Assembly (NCBI GenBank): GCA_021613535.1
Contig: CP075492.1
Location: 19,220,001-19,284,000 of the forward strand
DNA from: Adineta vaga
Taxonomy: Eukaryota > Rotifera
Direction: 5' to 3'
Length of the DNA stretch: 64,000 nucleotides
Position numbers and translations under genes: made by a program. Positions 30,418 through 40,841 of the stretch are shown here, piece by piece. Within the stretch, counting starts at the first letter, position 1. The number at the start of each line of letters is the position of its first letter. The notes under the pieces are model-generated. The model made no database searches, was not told where the DNA came from, and saw only the letters and a program-made list of their open reading frames with translations.

Positions 30418-30467
30418 AGAGAGGGTGTGGGTCTCTTTTATATACAGAAACCAACACTCACACCCTT
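30418..30467. repeat. Telomere-like palindrome
   Basis: GAGAGGGTGTGGGTCTC on the left, AACACTCACACCC on the right, loop TTTTATATACAGA. Confidence 0.7.
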
Positions 30468-30834
30468 TTTTATATTTTCATCGTTTGATCTTTGTTTTCT
30501 TTATTAATTTTCTTGATAAAATAAGTCACTTTTTTTTTCAAAAATGAACAATTATGAACGTCATTTTTGACGAGGACACTTATGAATATGTCAGTTTGAT
30601 TATCCTTTATGTCTCTTAATATAAAATACATTTGAATAAAACTGAGAGTTTGTTTAATTTGAAAATGATTAAACTTTGAGTTAAAACATCACATATTTAA
30701 TTATTTTTTCTGTTTACTTTTTTCTTTCTATGTAATTATATCATAAGTTATTTCATTCTGCAAATTTATTATATTTAAATCATCTTTCTTTTTCCAAAGA
30801 TATTCCACAAAATAATTTATCATTTATTCGCAGA
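30468..30834. other. Spacer upstream of the receptor gene
   Basis: AT-rich, with no gene seen; the probable promoter of the following receptor. Confidence 0.4.
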
Positions 30835-31922
30835 ATGTCATCATCAAATACAAGTATTACAGAAGCTATGATTATTAGACAAAATACTATTGTATTTATA
30901 CGAGTTTGGTCTTATTTAATGATCATTTTCGGTACTTTTGGTCATATATCAAACATTTATGTATTTACACGTCCATCACTTCGTTCGAATTCATGTTCAT
31001 GGTACTTTTTAGCAGCAACAATTAGTGGTCTTTGTGTTGTTATCATTAGTACACCTTTGAGATTATTATCATTTGGATATTCTATAGATTATTTTAGTAG
31101 TTCAGTAGCAGCATGCAAAATTCTTACATTCATAGTCATGTGGGTTAGGTATTTAGATAGATGTTTTTTTATTATAAAACATCCATTATTTCTTTTACAC
31201 ATTTTTCTAGAGCGCAATATGCATGGTTTATTACTTTGGCCTGTATTGATAGGTAAGTAATGATATCTTTTTTGTAGGTAAATATGAAAAACTAAAAATT
31301 TAATAATTAATATTTTAGATTTCTATGTAGTTCATCTTCTGTTAAATTACGTGTTTTGAGTACTGTTCGTTTTGCATCTTATAGTATTCCTCTTGCATTT
31401 TTAACAGTTGGTCTCACTTTTTTTCATATACTACTCTATTATGAAATTACTTTTCCTAAACAAATGTGTTCTGCAATACGAGGCATTTATCAAGCATTTA
31501 TTGGTATATGGACTTTAATTGCATATAGTATAGGTCCACCAATTGTTATGCTTTATTTTGGTCTTGGTACAATTCAACATATTCGACAATCGATTCGACG
31601 TTCTGGAATAAATCCTAATCCAATTTTAAACCAAAATCAACAACAACGTCCTAAAAGAACAGATCGTCAATTAATGCAAATGATGTTTGTTCAATGTATT
31701 ATATTCATTTTAACAGCAAGTCTTCCCGCTATTCAATATATTTATTCATCAATTCGATCAAATCTAATGATTGATGATCTTCAATCAGCTAAAGATAGTG
31801 CATTTACTTATTGTTCTGGATTTATTTCTCTTACAGTTCCTTGTTTAAGCTTTTATCTTTTTACTCTATCAAGTAAATTATTTCGTTCTGAATTTATGAA
31901 ATTATTCCTTCGAAAACAATAA
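30835..31922 (+). CDS. Rhodopsin-like GPCR, three exons
   Basis: Exons 30835-31139, 31211-31252 and 31319-31922 join in phase to 316 residues. The 42-base middle exon contributes AQYAWFITLACIDR. Its junction with exon 3 gives CIDRFLCSSSSVKLRVLSTV, where IDRF is the DRY-type G-protein motif at the end of TM3. TM1 (WSYLMIIFGTFGHISNIYVF) and TM2 (LAATISGLCVVIISTPLRLL) precede it. TM4-TM7 follow, with a third intracellular loop rich in Gln/Arg (NQNQQQRPKRTDRQLMQMMF) and a short tail (FRSEFMKLFLRKQ). It resembles orphan peptide-type receptors that are numerous in bdelloids; no ligand can be assigned. The first donor (AT|GTGGGT) is less canonical than the others. Confidence 0.8.
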
Positions 31923-32078
31923 AATGGAAATCCGTCTACTCTATGGTATTAGTTTATCACGAAAAAACTAATTGATGACTTTACTTTCTAAAATATATCT
32001 TTAATTTTACCCTATTCTCCTATATCTGTGTTTGAATAAAAACTAATAGTTTTTTTCTATTGAACACTCAGAACAAAA

Positions 32079-32138
32079 CTTGAGGGTGTGAGTGTGAGTA
32101 TATCTTCTTCACCCAAACTCACACCCACCCTCAAGATG
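32079..32138. repeat. Telomere-like palindrome
   Basis: CTTGAGGGTGTGAGTGTGAG, a loop of TATATCTTCTTC, then ACCCAAACTCACACCCACCC and CTCAAGATG. It is 160 bases after the receptor's stop. Confidence 0.85.
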
Positions 32139-32332
32139 TAATCTTGAATTTACAATGAATTTTCCACCTTTTATTTCGCAATGACGATTTTATGCGTCAC
32201 TTTTATTTCGATAATGTTTCATTCATAAAAAGAAAGAAATATTTTGCAATAACATTATCATATAGGTTAAATACAGAGTGCAATCGTTACAATATATTAC
32301 ATTTTCGCGAGTTAAATTTGATAGATATAACA

Positions 32333-33451
32333 ATGAGTCATCAATCGAAGAGATTTGTACCACCAACCAAAGAACAAAGAATTGAAGCTCTTGGTAAAAC
32401 CGATGAAGTTAGTATATGATTAAATGACAAGTATGAAAAAAATATGTTCATTTTTTTATGCAGTTAGATGAAGACATTCAACGTGCTCTAACGATCGCTA
32501 TCGATGAAAGTTTTTTACCAATGCCAATACCAACTAAAAATGATTGGTTAACTTCACATTACGAACCAGGACAAACAGTGAAACAGTTTGAAAGATTGAA
32601 AAAGCCTCAAGCATGTTCCACGTTAGTAAATATTCATTTTTCTTTCGAAATAAACAAATGATTTCATTTTGAAATAGATGTAACATTCTCTACATTCAAC
32701 CATTTGGAGATTTCAATGGACCAAGGTAAACGATCAACTTCGATAGATGATAATCTTATTCGAAAGTTTATTTAGATCGCCTAATTTGAATATCATTTGT
32801 GAATTTTCTCATATATTTTTTCCTGGATGTCAAACGGAAATATTACCATCGATTAGTTTGAATGATAAAATGAAAAAACGTATTAATCGACAAACTAAAC
32901 AACCACAATATTTAGTGTCGAATTTTATTAATCATTTGGAAAAGATGCAACAAAAACGACATAATCGTCATGAATTATTTTCTATTGGTGTAACTATGGT
33001 TGATATTTATCCAGATTCAGATTGGAATTTTGTTTATGGTCAAGCTTCAGTTGATGAAGGACTCGCTGTTTACTCATTTGCTCGTTTCGATCCATTATTT
33101 CCTAATTCATCATTAAAACCATGTACGGGTGAAGAACAAATATTGATTCTGAAACGAGCTGTTAGTACTTATGTACATGAAGTTATGCATCTATTTGGAT
33201 TTGAACATTGTATTTATTATCTTTGTTTAATGAATGGAACTAATTGTGAAGAAGAAATGGATGGACAATTGATATATCTTTGTCCAATATGTTTGAGAAA
33301 AATGTATAGTATATTTCAAAAAGATGATTTTAATGTTATACAAATGTATGAAAATTTATTCGAATTATCGGAAAAGATTGGATTTGAAGAAGAAGCAAAT
33401 TGGTATGAAAGTAGACTGAAAATATTAAATGAAAATTCAGAAAATGTTTAG
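32333..33451 (+). CDS. Archaemetzincin-type zinc metalloprotease
   Basis: Four exons, 32333-32407, 32464-32621, 32678-32725 and 32776-33451, join in phase to 318 residues. The start is MSHQSKRFVPPTKEQRIEAL. The catalytic motif, near residue 228, is HEVMHLFGFEHC followed by a second Cys, a Met (CLM) and a CPIC pair. This is the archaemetzincin pattern HExxHxxGxxHCx4CxM...CxxC, with one zinc at the histidines and a structural zinc at the four cysteines. Upstream, VTMVDIYPDSDWNFVYGQAS and GLAVYSFARFDP fit the family's central strands. No signal peptide, so an intracellular aminopeptidase-like role (AMZ1/AMZ2 relatives) is likely. AATAAA at 33490-33495 may be its poly(A) signal. Confidence 0.88.
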
Positions 33452-34764
33452 AATTTTCTTTTCGAATTGTTTCTTATTCATGATTTTAAAATAAAGCTAA
33501 CTGAACAGGAGATTTATTGAAAAAGAGAAATATTGAAGGGAATGTAAGGCATATGGTATACTTTATAAGTTAATGAGGTCATAGGATTTTAGTACATTGA
33601 CATTTCCTCGAGAACTTTCGTCCGAACATCTTTTACTTACAGACTAGCAGATCGCACGAAATTAGCCTTCCATCGTTCTGTGTATACTTGCTTCGAATAG
33701 TTTATGGATTTTTAATGGACTATTTACAGATTATGAGATGTCACATTTGGAGAATAGCATCGTTAGATATTGGCTATGAGGTATCGCATGAGATAACTCC
33801 TCAATGTACTATTATATTATGATAATTGTCAACGCTAGTCATTATTTGTAAAATTATAGCAGCATTCGTTACTTCATGTATTGAGATGAATCTTATTACA
33901 TATTGAAAAATTTGTTCTAGATATCTTACGGTCGTGTTTAAACGATTTTGGAAGAGGACTACGCAGAAAACCATGTCAAGGATTTATTTTCGAATTATTT
34001 GTTGCATCCACTAATCAAAACTTTGATCAAGAAATAATAGCTCTTTCCTATAAATCAACTCTGTAGAAGAACGTTCATTAAATATCGCTTTTAAGATTCT
34101 TAGTGCTAGAATATTTTCGATAGTAAAATGACCCTCATTGTACAAAAGAACTTCTACAATGTATACCTGGAGACGTTCCTCTTTAAGCTTCATTGTTGAA
34201 CGAACAGGAACTAAACAAAGATACATGACTGATAGCAAGTCAAAATAAATGCGAAAACCTCGGATTTACATCCGAGTGTTATGTGTACTTCAAAAAGTAA
34301 CATAGAGTATTCATTTTGTTTTTAATAGTATTATGATTATTTAACTTAAGTACGGAATAATATCTTTTTTAAACCTAAAAGATTCGTTTTTACTAGAATA
34401 TATTGGATTCATATTAATATTATTAATTAAAAATTGTATCATATTTTGAATCAAATGATACAATTCAATGTTTATATAATAAAAAACATGACAATATTTG
34501 TCTTGCAAGACTGATAATAAATAGTTCTTTTTTCTTATTTTGTTTAACAATTGACTAAATAAAACTTGACTAAACTAATATTGATGATAATATTTCTCTA
34601 TTAGTTATTCATGAATAAATATTTTGATTTTCTCGATCAAAAGCAGAACTAATTACATGGTAATAAAGCATTGAAATGAAATTGATCATAGGAATTACAA
34701 ACCGTACTCGTATTAAATTTAAAGGCACGAATATTCTCATTTAGCAGCTGAGTAGAAGGCGTGA
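33452..34764. other. 1.3-kb spacer
   Basis: No supportable gene. Minus-strand frames at 34011-34238 and 34341-34550 have no recognisable content. A small hairpin CTCGGATTTACATCCGAG occurs at 34259-34276. This is one of the few long stretches without a telomere-like palindrome. Confidence 0.4.
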
Positions 34765-35835
34765 ATGATTATAACTGAAAACATTTTATACCATAATAAA
34801 TTACTTGTAGGATGGACTATTGTTACTAGCATGAATATTGCAAGAAGATATCATACAGCAACCTTATTAACAAATCGAAAAGTGTTAGTTACTGGTGGAT
34901 TGAACGGAAGTAGCAGCATAAGCAGTGCTGAATTGTATGATCCGTCATCAAATGCTTGGAACATTATTCCTAATATGCATAGTGCTCGATATTATCATAC
35001 AGCAATCTTGTTAACAAATGGAAAAGTGTTAGTTAATGGTGGACAAGACGGTAGTAACAACAGCACAAACAGTGCTGAGTTATATGATCCATTATCAAAT
35101 ACTTGGACCACTATTCCTAGTATGAATAGTGCTCGATATTATCATACAGCAACCTTGTTAGCAAATAGAAATGTGTTAGTTACTGGTGGATCGAACGGTA
35201 CTCGTGCCACCAACAGTGCTGAAATATATAATTCATCATTAAATACTTGGACCACTATTCGCAGTATGAATCAGTCGCGACAGGGTCACAAAGCAACATT
35301 ATTATCAAATGGAAACGTGTTAGTTACCAGCCAGATTGCTGACAATACAGGCACTGCTGAATTGTATGATTCATCGTCAAATATTTGGACCAAAGTTCCT
35401 AGCATGAATACTACTCGATATTATCATACAGCAACTTTATTAAAAAATGGAAACGTTTTGGTTTCTGGTGGATGGGGTATCACCCTCAACAGTGCAGAAT
35501 TGTACGATCCAGTGCTAAATAAGTGGACCATCGCTGCGAGCATGAATCAATCACGACTTTATCACACAGCAACCTTATTAACCAATGGAAAAGTCTTAAT
35601 TGCTGGTGGATGGGAAGGTGAGATATACACGATTATTGCTGAATTATATGATCCATTATTAAACAGTTGGATTCCTATTAGTAGGATGAATAAGCCACGA
35701 CAAGATCATGAAGCTACATTACTATCAAATGGAAATGTTTTAGTTACTGGTGGATTGTATAACAATAATTGTTTGAACAGTGTTGAATTGTATCATCCGT
35801 CATTAAATACTTCGATGACTATTAGCAGAAAGTAA
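34765..35835 (+). CDS. Kelch-type beta-propeller, seven repeats
   Basis: 356 codons. Seven repeats of about 47-50 residues each follow the pattern MNxxRYYHTATLL-xNGxVLVTGG, spacer, SAELYDPxxNxW. The first starts at MNIARRYHTATLLTNRKV; the seventh ends SVELYHPSLNTSMTISRK. A single strand before the first repeat (GWTIVTS) would close the ring, so the domain looks like a complete seven-bladed propeller. There is no signal peptide or anchor in this frame. Relatives in the window have an N-terminal membrane-anchor exon, and such an exon may lie upstream unrecognised. Repeat 4 lacks the GG of the kelch motif (VTSQIADN). The role is probably surface protein-protein or sugar binding. AATAAA at 35932-35937. 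Confidence 0.8.
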   Translation: MIITENILYHNKLLVGWTIVTSMNIARRYHTATLLTNRKVLVTGGLNGSSSISSAELYDPSSNAWNIIPNMHSARYYHTAILLTNGKVLVNGGQDGSNNSTNSAELYDPLSNTWTTIPSMNSARYYHTATLLANRNVLVTGGSNGTRATNSAEIYNSSLNTWTTIRSMNQSRQGHKATLLSNGNVLVTSQIADNTGTAELYDSSSNIWTKVPSMNTTRYYHTATLLKNGNVLVSGGWGITLNSAELYDPVLNKWTIAASMNQSRLYHTATLLTNGKVLIAGGWEGEIYTIIAELYDPLLNSWIPISRMNKPRQDHEATLLSNGNVLVTGGLYNNNCLNSVELYHPSLNTSMTISRK

Positions 35836-35950
35836 ATCAATTAACTACGAACTAAATCTATCTCTTGACAAAATGACATGCTTAACCCGTTATTCTGTAT
35901 TCTATCAATTGGTTTTATGTAAAAGATTAAAAATAAAGTTACACGCTGTG

Positions 35951-36030
35951 CTGAGGAGTGCGAGTGAATCAAGTAGTACATCGTAATCTTGATCTTTCTT
36001 TTCTTTCACCCACGCCCACACCGTCAAGAT
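35951..36030. repeat. Telomere-like palindrome between convergent genes
   Basis: TGAGGAGTGCGAGTGAA on the left, CACCCACGCCCACACC then GTCAAGATG on the right, with a longer loop containing CTTTCTTTTCTTT. It lies between the stop codons of two converging genes. Confidence 0.7.
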
Positions 36031-36042
36031 GCACATATAATA

Positions 36043-37509
36043 TTAAGCTTCCATCATTTTGCGTATATTGTTTATGGTGCTATTACATAAAGTTTCCAAT
36101 ACACTTACAGAAATGATTGGAGAAGATCCATGATATACAATCGTTAATACTCCATTAACAGTGTATATCAACACAAATGGTATTGGTGATCGAATCATGC
36201 TACTAAATGGAGTCATCGCTTCTAAGTTCCATTTTCCGTACTTTTCGCGAAAAGGTAGAACACCCCAATTCGAAATTTCACAGGTCGGAAAGTTTTCAAG
36301 ATTGATTGAACCTATATTTCTCTGATAAAACATTCCCATAAATCTCCCAAGAACAAACATTTGACCAGCATCGATTGATGTCTTTAAATGATGTCCTATA
36401 GTTGTGGCAAGTTTCCACATATCTTTCAATGTTGCTGATATATCCCTTGTTGAATGTTTGAATGTAATAATTTCTGATACTTGATAACTTAGATCATGGT
36501 TAGGAACGGGTGGTATACATCGTCGACGAATATCAGCTGCAAATGCCAAAGTTAATTGTGTTGTTTGTTCGTTAGCCATACTTACTGACGTAGTAATGGC
36601 AGAGAGAATCGCACTACTAATAGCAGAAGTCATCGTTACACTTTCTGATCGACATTTCTCTAATAGCTTTTGTGTCTCTTCCTTGGTCAATGAATAAGAA
36701 GCAAATCCTGTGTAACTATATTTTGCCATATCATCCAATGAAAAATGAACATTGGCTAGAGGGACTCTTGTTATAGTTTGTGCGTTGATCGCACGTCGAT
36801 TCATAATTGTAAAGAAGAATTTACCATGTATGACTAGATTTGTCCATAGTGAAAGACTTCTTTGAATAGCAACTTCTATGGGTATTGGCCATTGCAACGA
36901 CTTGTCAAACATTTTTTCATTCTCATCGCTTAAAGCAATGAGAAGTTCATGAGCTAAAGTACTTAAAGATAAACCATCACTAATGCTGTGTTCACATATC
37001 AATACAATTTCTCTTGAACTATTTTCCATATCAACATGATCTGGATCCTAAATATATACAATATAGATTTTAAGAGATTAAATATTATGGTGTACCTGTA
37101 AAAGCCAAAATTCAGCAAGTCCCTCTCCGATGACTAACATATGTTTCTCATATTTGCGCCATTCTTCTCGCCAGAAGTATAAGTGACTATCATGTTTTCT
37201 TGGTATCTCTCGAATCTTGAGACGAAGTGTCTCATCTTCTTCCATCAAATATGTATCAGGTTTGGTAGGATTGATTTTTAGACGACTTCGTAGAAATGGA
37301 TGACGACGCTGAAGATGACTAATGACAGAAGCAAGTGTTTCTAGAGAAATGTATGGACCTTGTAAATGTAGAACTTGACCAAGTCTCATATATCCTTGAT
37401 GTTGTAATGAAGTTCTTATTAGAGCATTTTCTGCTGGACTAAGAAGTCGTTGTTTTATATTATTTACAGACAAATTCATAACTGTAATATTTGAAAAAAT
37501 TGAATTCAA
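36043..37509 (-). CDS. Condensation/acyltransferase-like enzyme
   Basis: Exons 37509-37096 and 37047-36043 (48-base intron) join in phase 0 to 472 residues. The start is MNSIFSNITVMNLSVNNIKQ; a second Met at residue 11 is possible. The key motif is HxxxDG in CEHSISDGLSLSTLAHELL, the active-site histidine motif of condensation domains, alcohol acetyltransferases and PapA-type acyltransferases. The second conserved region (QVSEIITFKHSTRDISA, then EISNWGVLPFREKYGKWNLE) fits the C-terminal half of that fold. It stands alone with no carrier or adenylation domain, so it is more likely a free-standing acyltransferase than part of a peptide synthetase. Possibly acquired from bacteria or fungi; that is inference. 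Confidence 0.75.
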
Positions 37510-37671
37510 ATATGCTATTCATTTACGTACTTTTTCTTTATCAAAGAAAACTATCTATGTATGGTGGAGAGACTAAACCAATAGACATATTGAAAAGAAA
37601 GAGGTCAGTAATACTCACAGTGTATATCATATTAAACCGACTTTCAAATGTTTAAAAAGTCTTGATTTCTA

Positions 37672-37737
37672 GATAGTGTGGGGGTGGGGGTGAGTATTAA
37701 ATATGGATATCGCTCTCACACCCACACCCTCAAGATG
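37672..37737. repeat. Telomere-like palindrome
   Basis: AGTGTGGGGGTGGGGGTGAG on the left, CTCACACCCACACCCTCAAG on the right (then ATG), loop TATTAAATATGGATATCG. The left arm has GGGGGT units, a variant of the repeat. Confidence 0.85.
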
Positions 37738-37847
37738 TATTATTATTTTTCTTCTTCTTCTATCATATGGATGCATTTTTTCTTTTCTTTCTATACATAT
37801 GACGTTGGAATTTTCCTATAGTTCTCTTGGTTTTTTCCTTTTTTTCA

Positions 37848-37871
37848 ATATATATATATATATATATATAT
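37848..37871. repeat. TA microsatellite
   Basis: About 12 units of AT just upstream of the transglycosylase gene. Confidence 0.85.
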
Positions 37872-37973
37872 GCTTCCTTCTTTCATTGATAATCATCTCG
37901 CGTAGTTCTAATACGTTCTCGGTGATTTATTTCTTTGTTTTTAGATTTTTACTACATCAAAATAAATCAGCCA

Positions 37974-38309
37974 ATGTCTACTAAGAATTTTTTATCAGCA
38001 ATTCGTTCTAAAGAAAGTGAAAATAATTATCAAACAGTAAATCCTACAACTCGTGCTTCCGGGGCTTATCAATTTATGGATAGCACATGGAAAAGTGTGG
38101 GTGGAACAACAAATCATGCAAAAGATGCTAGTAACCAAGAACAAGATCAAATTGCATCGACCTATGCCAATCATTTGCTGGATAAATATAATAATGATTA
38201 TCATACAGCAGCAAGAGCATGGAATCAAGGTGAAGCTGGTGCAGAAAACAATTCAAATGCTGGCAAAGATTATGCTGATGATATTATTAATCGGATGAAT
38301 CAATATTAA
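37974..38309 (+). CDS. Bacterial-type lytic transglycosylase-like protein
   Basis: 111 codons starting MSTKNFLSAIRSKESENNYQ; the frame is open 13 codons upstream, following a TTTTTAG that could be an intron acceptor. SKESENNYQ carries the likely catalytic Glu, followed by ASGAYQFMDSTWKSVGG, the hallmark of small transglycosylase/resuscitation-factor-like or phage lysozyme-like domains that cleave peptidoglycan. A second block (YANHLLDKYNNDYHTAARAW) completes the fold. No intron inside and no visible signal peptide; an upstream exon could supply one. Peptidoglycan is absent in animals, so the enzyme would act on bacterial food or pathogens and is a good horizontal-transfer candidate. Confidence 0.8.
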   Translation: MSTKNFLSAIRSKESENNYQTVNPTTRASGAYQFMDSTWKSVGGTTNHAKDASNQEQDQIASTYANHLLDKYNNDYHTAARAWNQGEAGAENNSNAGKDYADDIINRMNQY

Positions 38310-38861
38310 TCATAATAAATAAGTCTTGTGGTAAAAACTTATCAAACCCAACTGATTAATGACTTTTATTTTTATTGCATAAACACGAAATCTTAATTCA
38401 TTTGTATTCAAATAACAATATGTAAGAACTTGTCTGTGTGTTTGTTTAAAGCATTTATTTATTAAACTCCATACAAATTTCTAAGTGCCAATGAATAAGA
38501 CATAGTTCTATTCATACTATCAAATATATTAAAGAGTCAGTGTCTCTTATTGTATAAGTACATACACACCCTCAAGATATGAATTAATGATTTATTGAAT
38601 AACTTTCTATTTCATTAAGGTGGAGAGAAAAACAAGTGAACTTTGTTAAATAGATTTAGAAAAAATTCTAATTTCATGAATAATTGAATGATGATTGTAA
38701 TTATTAGTTGAATTAAAACAAAAATATTATTCATTTTAAATGTTATTTCATTTAGCTAGATGAATTTTAAAGAATAAATTCTCCTAATAGGTTCATTTAA
38801 ACATTGGACAAATAAAAAATGATTTTCTTAACAAAAATTCCAATAAATATTTTCTTCTTTT
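38310..38861. other. Spacer with a half palindrome
   Basis: No gene. A half copy of the telomere-like family lies at about 38531-38580. Confidence 0.4.
38531..38580. repeat. Degenerate/half telomere-like palindrome
   Basis: The right arm ACACACCCTCAAGATATG is clear. The left arm (GAGTCAGTGTCTCTTATT) is nearly lost. Confidence 0.5.
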
Positions 38862-39171
38862 TCAATTCAAATCGAGCCATTTCTTGTCCCATACATTACC
38901 AATGACCACAGGGTTGCCAGATGAAAAAGTTACAAGTCGGAGTTTTTTCTCCTGAATTCGGAAAAAATACTGAAAAAACTCGTATAATTTTTCGGAAAGC
39001 CATATTTTGATCTTCTGACGTTTAAATACTCTTTTGAAAATACCTTTTTTCTTTAATTTCTGATAGTTCGATGCTGTAGTTCTTTTGGATAGAAATTGAT
39101 GGTGAAATTTCTTCTTGATCTTGTTCATTAACAACTATACTCATATCCGCATCAGTAGATTTATCTTCCAT
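38862..39171 (-). CDS. Hypothetical protein, probably broken
   Basis: From the ATG at 39171 the minus strand reads MEDKSTDADMSIVVNEQDQE, EISPSISIQKNYSIELSEIK and EKR, then a GTATTT that could be a splice donor. Downstream, in other frames, GFPKNYTSFFSIFSEF-like and FHLATLW-like segments look coding. The acidic N-terminus followed by a basic, Phe-rich part recalls no family I know. It may be a decayed or multi-exon gene; low confidence. Confidence 0.3.
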
Positions 39172-39237
39172 TAAAACGTTTAGTTTATTCTAAAATGTAG
39201 ACATTATAACATATTAATGATAAATATTTATTTATGT

Positions 39238-39290
39238 TCTTGAGGGTGTGGGTGAGGACTAGCGAATTATCTACACTCACAGCCACCCTT
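39238..39290. repeat. Telomere-like palindrome
   Basis: CTTGAGGGTGTGGGTGAGG on the left, CACTCACAGCCACCC on the right, loop ACTAGCGAATTATCT. Confidence 0.75.
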
Positions 39291-39533
39291 TCTTCTTTTC
39301 TTTTCTTGTCTTTTCTGATGAAACTTCACTAGGAAGAAGTTTGTTGTTTCAACGTATTATGTCTATCTTGCAGAAAAGCGAAAGATGTTGCGCAAGATAC
39401 ATACCCGAAGGTAACAAAAGGAAAAAACCTTTTGGTGACGACATTTATATGTCATGCTCGACAGTAGAAGACTTGAACACATTTTCTCAGAAGAAAATCG
39501 TCGATTTCTTCTTCTTTTTTCACTGCAAAAATT

Positions 39534-39870
39534 ATGACTGATCGAACACCACCAGAGTCACAAGGATCAATAGAATTTGGTGGATCAGATTTGGTGTCTG
39601 AACACCGTGCATCAAATAGTTTCTCCGAAAATTTACAGTCAGCTGCAGGTATTCTAATATATTTCTTATTCAACAAAAAATCTTTAGTTTCTTCTTTGCT
39701 ATTTTATAGAAGAAACTGCGTCTACTGGTCGGATACAACAAAACCCAGTTCACGTCAATTATGGTTGTTGTATCATATGTAAAATCAATGAACGATGCAT
39801 TCTTTTTGTCGGATGCAATCATTTAGTTTGTTGCAATCAATGCTCTACTGTTATCAATAACTATTATTGA
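39534..39870 (+). CDS. RING-type zinc-finger protein, truncated
   Basis: Exons 39534-39648 and 39710-39870 join (phase 1, 61-base intron) to 91 residues starting MTDRTPPESQGSIEFGGSDL. The C-terminus reads GCCIICKINERCILFVGCNH and LVCCNQCSTVINNYY, then TGA. This is the first three-quarters of a C3HC4 RING of the inhibitor-of-apoptosis/Mdm2 type. The last Cys pair (CPIC) is replaced by a stop and Pro-Ile-Phe. Without it the second zinc site cannot form, so E3 ligase activity is unlikely. The change looks recent. Confidence 0.55.
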
Positions 39871-40841
39871 CCTATTTTTCCTTATATTGTTTAGATTAGT
39901 TGTTCTATTAGTATTTGTTGGTATGATATCAATTCGATTATTTGAATCAATTAATGTTGTATTATTTGAACTGTTATTCTCAATGATATCTGTATGTGTT
40001 AAAGGTTGATTTATATAAACGTTAGATGTCGAATTATGAACAATAATATCATTTGTATTTGATGTGTTCCAAAGATTCGTTGTTGTATTGTTAAAATTAT
40101 CTATACAATTATTATTTGTTTTAGATTCAAGTGAACTTTTATTATCTAAAATAATGTTAAGATCATTTGAATTAATATCAATATTCTTGTCAAAGTTAGA
40201 AATCAATTTCTTATCTGAATCTTTGAATAACTTTGAAAACAATTTTTTTATTATTTTGTATGATAGATGGATTGATATTATTGTTATTAGTCAAGATATT
40301 TGTCGCATTATTATTAGTTGTGTTTGTTTGATCAATATGTTGTGACAATCTCTCTAACATGCGCTGTACGCGTGATACGGTTTTTCTCATCTAATGGATT
40401 ATCCTTATTTCTGTACATTCTGATGTACTTTGATAGAATATTTTCTTGCGTTCTCTTCTGTAGGGACGAGTATATAAACGCGTGTCTTGTATCAGAACGA
40501 TGCGATTTACGAGGAAGAAATAAATAAAGGCGTAGTTCCATCAGCGCATACATCTCTTCCATCAAAAATCGTCACATATGTGTATTATTATTATTATTTA
40601 CACTCGTTATTAATTTGTTTTTCGTATCAATTAATGATTTAATAAATGAATCGATTTTTGGATTATGATCTGTATTTGAAGATGTCGAACTATTCTTTAC
40701 ATTATGATTTGAATTGTTATTTCTATTAGAATTTTGTCGTTGACGATTATTATTGTTAATGTTCTTATTTCCTTTATTATTATTCGAATAAATAGAAGAA
40801 GATTTCGATGATTTATCTTTATGTTCTTTTGTTCGTTCAAC
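39823..40841 (-). pseudogene. Asn-rich low-complexity gene, interrupted
   Basis: From an acceptor (TTTTATCAG) at 40842 the minus strand reads VERTKEHKDKSSKSSSIYSN, then many Asn, then IDSFIKSLIDTKNKLITSVN, and stops after NNNNNTHM. A segment of about 230 bases of different character follows, containing the 72-bp repeat of 40505-40576. Then Asn-rich sequence resumes (RMLERLSQHIDQTNTTNNN, later KLFKDSDKKLISNFDKNI) to about 39823, overlapping the RING gene on the other strand. It looks like one Asn-rich protein gene split by an insertion. No domain is recognisable. Confidence 0.4.
40505..40576 (-). repeat. Second copy of the 8719-8790 repeat
   Basis: The complement reads TGTGACG...ATGGAAGAG and so on, with the same micro-ORF frame (YALMEL, LYLFLP, KS). 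Here the frame continues for another 50 codons (SLQKRTQENILSKYIRMYRN) where copy one runs into the hairpin. It lies inside an Asn-rich gene. Confidence 0.6.

Noticed and set aside
34259-34276. Hairpin CTCGGATTTACATCCGAG as a terminator or RNA element
   Set aside because: Isolated 7-bp stem, expected by chance in 64 kb; no gene next to it.
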